NCBI RefSeq assembly: GCF_009901585.1
Contig: NZ_WXYO01000005.1
Span: 1-64,000, forward strand
Length of the DNA: 64,000 nucleotides
Reading direction: 5' to 3'
Source: Poritiphilus flavus
GTDB taxonomy: Bacteria > Bacteroidota > Bacteroidia > Flavobacteriales > Flavobacteriaceae
The notes under the pieces were generated by a model, which was given only the letters and a program-made list of their open reading frames with translations, was not told the origin of the DNA and did no database searches. The translations under genes and the position numbers were made by a program. Positions 59,435-64,000 of the stretch are shown piece by piece; within the stretch, counting starts at the first letter, position 1, and each line of letters opens with the position of its first letter.

Positions 59435-60568
59435 TCAATCCCCTAGAAACTGCCTTTTTACACGGGAAGAAATACCCGTTATAAGCTCATATGAAATGGT
59501 ATTGGCTCCTGAGGCAAAATCCTCCGCGGAATTTTCCGGGCCGAATACGATAACCTCATCACCTTCCTGGCAGTCAATCCCGGTGACGTCTATCATGATC
59601 ATGTCCATACAAACATTCCCCACGATTGGCGCTTTTTGTCCATGTAGTAAAACATTAGCTTTCCCCCTTCCGTACTGCCTGCCTATACCATCTGCATGCC
59701 CCAGTGGAAGTGTGGCTGTGGTCCTGTAGCCCTCTGAGATATAGGCCCTGTTGTATCCCACGCTTTCACCTGGCTCTATTTTATGTAGCTGTGAGATCAC
59801 GGTTTTAAGCGTACCCACGCCTTTCAGCTGTCGGTCAATTTCCGGGTCGTTGGAATAACCGTACAGACCGATTCCGCTTCGTACCATATCGTATTGCGCT
59901 TCGGGAAAGTTCAGTATACCGGAAGTGTTGAGGAGATGTTTAATCGGGCTGTAGCCCAGAACGGTGGTAATTTCCGATGTGATCTTTTCAAAAGTGCCGA
60001 TCTGCGTTTGTGTAAAATCCTTTTCTTCCAGGTCGTCCGAGGCCGCCAGATGCGAAAATATACCTTTTACATTCACTTCACGGTGCCCGGCCAACTCCCT
60101 TTTAATGAAGTCAACATCATTTTCCCAGAACCCCAGGCGATTGAGGCCGGTATTGAACTTAAGATGTACGGGGTAATCCAGTAATCCTTGTCTTCCAGCC
60201 GCTGCTAAGAATGCTTTCAGCACTTTTAATGAATACAAACTGGGCTCCAGATTATGGGCGATCAGCAGGTCCAGGTTACCGATCTGCGGATGAAGAACTA
60301 GAATGGGGATACTGATGCCGGACTCCCTGAGCGCCACGCCTTCGTGTACATAGGCCACCGCAAAATAGTCTACCCCCAGTTCTTCCAGTTTTTTGGCAAT
60401 GACCGCGGCATCGCTTCCATAACCAAAAGCCTTGACCACGGCCATAAATTTGGTATCAGGCCTGAGCCTTGATCTCAGAAAATCGTAATTGTGCCTCAAC
60501 GCCTCCAGGTCAATCTCAAGGACAGTCTCCTTAACTTCTGGCATTGGTGTTTTTTTTGGTTTGGACAA
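59435..60568 (-). CDS. alr: Alanine racemase
   Basis: 377 residues from 60568, or 369 from a second in-frame ATG at 60544 (MPEVKETVL), which shortens the overlap with tdk from 38 to 14 bases. The PLP-binding Lys46 lies in MAVVKAFGYGSDA, and the catalytic Tyr is expected in VGYNRAYISEGYRT near residue 270. It interconverts L- and D-alanine for peptidoglycan. It follows tdk on the same strand and is probably translationally coupled to it. Confidence 0.95.
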   Translation of the reverse strand: MSKPKKTPMPEVKETVLEIDLEALRHNYDFLRSRLRPDTKFMAVVKAFGYGSDAAVIAKKLEELGVDYFAVAYVHEGVALRESGISIPILVLHPQIGNLDLLIAHNLEPSLYSLKVLKAFLAAAGRQGLLDYPVHLKFNTGLNRLGFWENDVDFIKRELAGHREVNVKGIFSHLAASDDLEEKDFTQTQIGTFEKITSEITTVLGYSPIKHLLNTSGILNFPEAQYDMVRSGIGLYGYSNDPEIDRQLKGVGTLKTVISQLHKIEPGESVGYNRAYISEGYRTTATLPLGHADGIGRQYGRGKANVLLHGQKAPIVGNVCMDMIMIDVTGIDCQEGDEVIVFGPENSAEDFASGANTISYELITGISSRVKRQFLGD

Positions 60569-61181
60569 CCTCTTCGTCCTTTACTTCCATTTGGCTGACC
60601 TTTTCCTTCAACATGGCTTTGTAGAAGGCTGCTCGACTTAAAGGCTCATAGTCTTCCGTTTCTCCGAGAAGGACCAATTTATCGTTGTCTGATTTCCGGA
60701 AACTGTAATTAGCGAGGTTCCCTGTCCTGGTGCATATGGCATGGACCTTAGTAACGTATTCGGCTGTGGCCATCAAAGCTGGCATAGGCCCAAAAGGATT
60801 CCCTTTGAAATCCATATCCAGGCCAGCGACTACAACCCGAACTCCCCTATTGGCGAGATCGTTGCAAACGGTCACGATCTCATCGTCAAAGAACTGGGCC
60901 TCGTCAATTCCTACTACCTCGCAATCATCCGCCAGGATACGGATATTTGCGGCCGCGGGGACCGGTGTTGACCGTATTTCATTTTCGTCATGAGATACCA
61001 CCCTATCCTGATCATAACGGGTATCCACAATGGGTTTAAAGATCTCTACTTTCTGTTTGGCAAATTGCGCCCGCCTCAGACGACGGATAAGTTCCTCTGT
61101 CTTACCCGAAAACATGGAGCCACAGATCACCTCTATCCAGCCGAATTGTTCCTTATGATTAACAGTGTTTTCGAGAAACAT
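60531..61181 (-). CDS. tdk: Thymidine kinase
   Basis: 216 residues. Walker A CGSMFSGKTEEL (GSMFSGKT 21-28), Walker B-like VVGIDEAQFF, and a lasso region (CTRTGNLANYSFRK) that keeps a single Cys here. It phosphorylates thymidine in the salvage pathway. Its end overlaps alr on the same strand. Confidence 0.96.
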   Translation of the reverse strand: MFLENTVNHKEQFGWIEVICGSMFSGKTEELIRRLRRAQFAKQKVEIFKPIVDTRYDQDRVVSHDENEIRSTPVPAAANIRILADDCEVVGIDEAQFFDDEIVTVCNDLANRGVRVVVAGLDMDFKGNPFGPMPALMATAEYVTKVHAICTRTGNLANYSFRKSDNDKLVLLGETEDYEPLSRAAFYKAMLKEKVSQMEVKDEEVVQTKKNTNARS

Positions 61182-61308
61182 TTTGTAATTTTAGACGAAA
61201 GTATGTGGTTTCTCCGTTCTTGTATATACCCGGGTGTAAAAGTATTAAAAAAGAACCACCTGTGAGGTTCGGATATCTAAAAAGAACATACCCTTTTTTG
61301 TTGAAAAT

Positions 61309-61316
61309 TAAGTTTG
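61309..61316 (+). promoter_or_regulatory. Possible -7 box of the next gene
   Basis: TAAGTTTG, an exact TAnnTTTG match 33 bases before ATG 61349. The expected -33 element is not seen at normal spacing; a TTTG at 61297-61300 is only 8 bases away. Confidence 0.3.
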
Positions 61317-61348
61317 GGCGGCCCTGATGGGGCAATTAAGAAAATGAC

Positions 61349-62035
61349 ATGAAAAGAAAATTGAAAGAGGAATTGGTAAAATTGTCAACAGACATTATTA
61401 CCTCCAGAGGGCTTACTGAAATTCCTCAGTTATATGAAAGTGCCAAGAATCTGTACGAAAAATTAGCTGTACTCAAATTCATAGATGAGAAGTTGAATGA
61501 CATCGAGATCGATGTATCCAAGAATGCTATCGCCTCAAAGTTCGAAAAAATGGCGAGCGCGGTTATGAACGAAAACAAGTCGGTACCGGAGTCTAATCCT
61601 CACGAAGAAGATATCATCACTCCCGGCATAGATACCATTAAGGATATGGTATCCGAAATGCCTGGCGGGTCGGAGATCAATCAGTTCTTTGCCGAGTTTG
61701 TTGCAAAAACGGAGGTTGTCAAAAACGACAAGGAAGAGCTAACCCCTGAGGTTGAACTCCCGAGCAAGGAAACGAAAGCTAAATCTCTTAACGATACGCT
61801 TTCCAATAAGGATATTAAAGTTGGACTGAATGACAGACTCGCTTTTGTAAAGCATCTTTTTAATGACAGTACAGAGGATTTCAACCGTGTGATATCCCAG
61901 TTGAACACCATTGACACTGAGGAACGCTCTATTGCTTTTATTGAGAATATGGTCAGGCCGGATTACAATGACTGGCAAGGGAAGGACGACTACGTTAACC
62001 GATTTATGGGTTTGATCGAAAGGCGTTTTGCCTAA
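61349..62035 (+). CDS. Unknown helical protein
   Basis: 228 residues, no signal or membrane helix. There is an N-terminal helical region (about 1-65), an acidic Ser/Pro/Glu-rich middle (about 75-155) and a C-terminal helical domain (VGLNDRLAFVKHLFNDS ... NDWQGKDDYVNRFMGLIERRF). From general knowledge I believe similar proteins occur in other flavobacteria; the role is unknown. The layout resembles an adaptor with a flexible linker. A terminator follows, so it is monocistronic. Confidence 0.7.
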   Translation: MKRKLKEELVKLSTDIITSRGLTEIPQLYESAKNLYEKLAVLKFIDEKLNDIEIDVSKNAIASKFEKMASAVMNENKSVPESNPHEEDIITPGIDTIKDMVSEMPGGSEINQFFAEFVAKTEVVKNDKEELTPEVELPSKETKAKSLNDTLSNKDIKVGLNDRLAFVKHLFNDSTEDFNRVISQLNTIDTEERSIAFIENMVRPDYNDWQGKDDYVNRFMGLIERRFA

Positions 62036-62062
62036 TAATTCAATACCGTTTTAGCATTTAAA

Positions 62063-62089
62063 GTCCCGCTGCCAGGCGGGCTTTTTTTG
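62063..62089 (+). terminator. Intrinsic terminator
   Basis: Arms CCCGC and GCGGG (extended by G-T/A-T pairs) with a 6-base loop TGCCAG, then C and seven T. Confidence 0.8.
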
Positions 62090-62153
62090 TCTGCTCCGGA
62101 GGCAGCTAATTTTAGTATCTTTAGAATTCGCGAAACGACCACAGCTATATTTT

Positions 62154-62510
62154 ATGAAAACACAAAAGATTGTTTACTGGATCGCCACCTCCCTCTTCAG
62201 CGCGATCATGTTGTTCTCTGTTTACAATTACTTTTTTAATCACGAAGCAATAAAAGGCTATTTTGAGGCTTTTGGCTATCCAACCTACCTGGTTTATCCT
62301 CTTGCCATAGCAAAGATCCTGGGGTTAATTGCAATTTGGGGGAATTTCTCAAAATGGTTAAGGGAATGGGCTTATGCCGGCTTCTTCTTCAATACACTTT
62401 TGGCTTTTTTTGCGCATTATATGTTCAATGGGGCGGATTATCTGTTCTCTCTGCTAGCACTTGCAGGGGTATTACTGTCTTATTTTACAGGGAGAGCCGT
62501 TCGGCCCTGA
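62154..62510 (+). CDS. DoxX-like membrane protein
   Basis: 118 residues with four hydrophobic helices (about 8-24, 42-62, 70-90, 96-113) and a DoxX-like pattern (YLVYPLAIAKILGLIAIWGNF). It is a member of the short DoxX-like family. Its role is unknown. It is only 6 bases from rsmI and may be co-transcribed. A TATCTTTA near-match at 62116-62123 is a weak candidate -7 box. Confidence 0.8.
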   Translation: MKTQKIVYWIATSLFSAIMLFSVYNYFFNHEAIKGYFEAFGYPTYLVYPLAIAKILGLIAIWGNFSKWLREWAYAGFFFNTLLAFFAHYMFNGADYLFSLLALAGVLLSYFTGRAVRP

Positions 62511-62516
62511 TCACTT

Positions 62517-63206
62517 ATGGAAAAACTGTATTTAGTCCCAACGCCTATTGGTAACCTGGAGGATATTACGCTTCGGGCAATTTCGGTATTAAAAGAGGTA
62601 GATCTTATTCTGGCTGAAGATACCCGGACCAGCGGAAAACTTCTGCAACGTTATGAGATCAGTACCCCGATGCAAAGCCATCATATGCACAATGAGCATA
62701 AAACCCTGGACGGGATCATTAAACGCCTTAAAAGTGGTGAACAGATCGCATTGATCTCGGACGCCGGAACCCCTGCAATCTCAGACCCGGGATTTCTGCT
62801 TACACGGGCCTGCGTGGAGAACGACATCCCTGTGGAATGTCTGCCTGGTGCGACGGCTTTTGTACCGGCCCTGGTGCAAAGCGGCCTTCCTAACGACCGA
62901 TTTGTATTTGAGGGTTTCCTTCCACCTAAAAAAGGAAGGCAAACCCGTTTAAAACAGTTGGCCGAGGAATCCCGCACCCTGATCTTTTATGAATCCCCCT
63001 ATAAATTACTCAAAACCCTATCGGATCTTTCCGAATACTTTGGGGCGGACCGAAGGGTCAGCGTGTCCCGGGAATTGACAAAACTATATGAAGAGACTAT
63101 CAGGGGAACTTTGGAAGAAGTACAGGAACATTTTAAAAATAAAGCTCCTAAAGGAGAATTGGTAATCGTAGTGGCAGGGAAAAAAGATGGAAAAACTTCT
63201 GGATGA
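62517..63206 (+). CDS. rsmI: 16S rRNA (cytidine-1402 2'-O)-methyltransferase
   Basis: 229 residues. N-terminal LYLVPTPIGNLEDITLRAI and LAEDTRTSGKLL, central ISDAGTPAISDPGFLL and PGATAFVPALVQSGLP, then FEGFLPPKKGRQ: the tetrapyrrole methylase-fold pattern of RsmI. It methylates C1402 of 16S rRNA. It is shorter than the E. coli protein because the C-terminal extension is absent, as in other Bacteroidota. Its end overlaps the next gene by 20 bases. Confidence 0.95.
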   Translation: MEKLYLVPTPIGNLEDITLRAISVLKEVDLILAEDTRTSGKLLQRYEISTPMQSHHMHNEHKTLDGIIKRLKSGEQIALISDAGTPAISDPGFLLTRACVENDIPVECLPGATAFVPALVQSGLPNDRFVFEGFLPPKKGRQTRLKQLAEESRTLIFYESPYKLLKTLSDLSEYFGADRRVSVSRELTKLYEETIRGTLEEVQEHFKNKAPKGELVIVVAGKKDGKTSG

Positions 63207-63759
63207 TATCAGGTCTTGCGTGGTGTGTGAATCCTATTTGCCATTGGGTCCAAGGCCCATAGTAGCGGCACATACCGATTCCAGGATCATTCTTATCGGG
63301 CAGGCACCCGGGGCCAAAGTTCACGAGACGGGTATACCCTGGGATGATCCCAGTGGTAAACAGCTTAGAAAATGGTTGGACGTTTCGGACCAGGTCTTCT
63401 ACGACGAAAAGAAAATGGCCCTGATCCCTATGGGCTTTTGCTATCCTGGAAAAGGCAAATCCGGAGATCTGCCTCCCCGGCCGGAATGCGCTCCGCTTTG
63501 GCACGGCCCCTTATTAGAACCCATTGCGGATGATGCATTGACATTACTTATAGGCGGATATGCTCAAAAGTACTATTTGGGAGAACGGGCACAGGCTAAT
63601 CTTACCGAAACCGTTCGAAACTATCAAGAATACCTGCCTCAATACTTCCCCTTACCACATCCTTCACCCCGTAACCGCTTTTGGCTTTCAAAAAATCCCT
63701 GGTTTGAGGAGGAGGTTTTGCCGGAGCTCAAGGCCCGTGTCAGTAAACTTTTGCTGTAA
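63187..63759 (+). CDS. Uracil-DNA glycosylase family protein
   Basis: 190 residues. Motifs GQAPG (38-42), IPWDDPSGKQLRKWL, and HPSPRN near the C-terminus match the uracil-DNA glycosylase superfamily (families 4 to 6 layout). The N-terminus has CxxC (11-14), but the four-Cys iron-sulfur set of family 4 is not complete. It may remove damaged bases from DNA; the substrate is uncertain. The ATG lies inside the rsmI end, so translation may be coupled. Confidence 0.8.
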   Translation: MEKLLDDIRSCVVCESYLPLGPRPIVAAHTDSRIILIGQAPGAKVHETGIPWDDPSGKQLRKWLDVSDQVFYDEKKMALIPMGFCYPGKGKSGDLPPRPECAPLWHGPLLEPIADDALTLLIGGYAQKYYLGERAQANLTETVRNYQEYLPQYFPLPHPSPRNRFWLSKNPWFEEEVLPELKARVSKLLL

Positions 63760-63769
63760 AGAGAAGTAA

Positions 63770-64000
63770 TCAGTCGGCAAATAGATCTACAAAGGAAAAG
63801 GACCTGCCGCTGAAAAGGCCTTTATCTGAAAGTTTCAGGTCCGGGATTACGAGCAGCGCCATAAAGGAGAGTGTCATAAATGGAGCACGAAGTTGGCTTC
63901 CCAGGGATTTCGCCATGCTGTCCAATTCCTCGTAAGCCTTTGCGACCTCCAGGCCTCCCTTGTCGCTCATTATACCGGCCACGGGTAGCGCCAGGCATTG
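63770..64000 (-). CDS. Adenine deaminase, C-terminal part (cut by window edge)
   Basis: The last 76 codons are visible; the frame stays open to the right edge ([16 protein letters not shown]...). [36 protein letters not shown] and the C-terminus are characteristic of the adenine deaminase (Ade) C-terminal domain. The full enzyme deaminates adenine to hypoxanthine in purine salvage. Convergent with the glycosylase-family gene, 10 bases apart. Confidence 0.9.
   Translation of the reverse strand, partial: QCLALPVAGIMSDKGGLEVAKAYEELDSMAKSLGSQLRAPFMTLSFMALLVIPDLKLSDKGLFSGRSFSFVDLFAD

Overview
The window reads as chromosomal DNA of a marine-type member of the Bacteroidota, family Flavobacteriaceae. 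The grounds are a type IX secretion (T9SS) type B sorting domain, a SusC/SusD pair, a seven-transmembrane AraC regulator, a hybrid beta-propeller/HTH sensor, TAnnTTTG-like -7 promoter boxes, absence of Shine-Dalgarno sequences, and flavobacterial lipoprotein and '...AQ' signal peptides. The genus cannot be fixed from sequence alone. No rRNA, tRNA, CRISPR array, insertion sequence or phage gene is seen.

Layout. 1-4406: 3' part of a very large repetitive T9SS surface protein (HYR-like repeats plus two blocks of BspA-type repeats). 4407-6180: AT-rich, gene-poor stretch with one small secreted protein and a decayed tail-fibre/surface-protein gene (one frameshift, two in-frame stops). 6186-9163: orphan FtsX/MacB-type permease and two tiny overlapping membrane-protein genes. 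9287-14829: sugar block (DUF1080 protein, sodium/solute symporter, LacZ-type beta-galactosidase). 14945-15367: DoxX protein. 15601-20557: five-gene operon of unknown function combining a coiled-coil four-helix membrane protein, a VWA-like lipoprotein, a polytopic membrane protein and a bifunctional class A penicillin-binding protein. This is my best candidate for an undescribed system. 20863-21995: unknown protein convergent with a sigma-factor-like protein.

22315-44710 is a polysaccharide utilisation locus. Its regulators are an AraC-type protein and a propeller/Y_Y_Y/HTH sensor, with a beta-lactamase-fold pseudoenzyme between them. Then come SusC, SusD, a double-LamG surface lipoprotein, two tandem GH144-like endo-beta-1,2-glucanase-family lipoproteins, an esterase, a sulfatase, an endonuclease/exonuclease/phosphatase-family protein, a TauE/SafE exporter, a second sodium/solute symporter and an HGSNAT-like acyltransferase. 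The likely flow is glycan binding and cutting at the surface, SusCD import, periplasmic trimming, then uptake of small sugars by the symporter. Four copies of a TACATCA heptamer lie just upstream of susC.

44728-64000 is mostly housekeeping: ribE (divergent) and pdxA, then DUF177-rpmF-fabH-accB-accC, an FAD oxidoreductase, a Gre-like factor, a FAH-family enzyme, arfB, an orphan ABC ATPase, a prolyl oligopeptidase, asd, mscL, alr, tdk, a flavobacterial unknown, DoxX, rsmI, a uracil-DNA-glycosylase-family gene, and the end of an adenine deaminase gene at the right edge. Several hairpin terminators and -33/-7 promoters are visible here.
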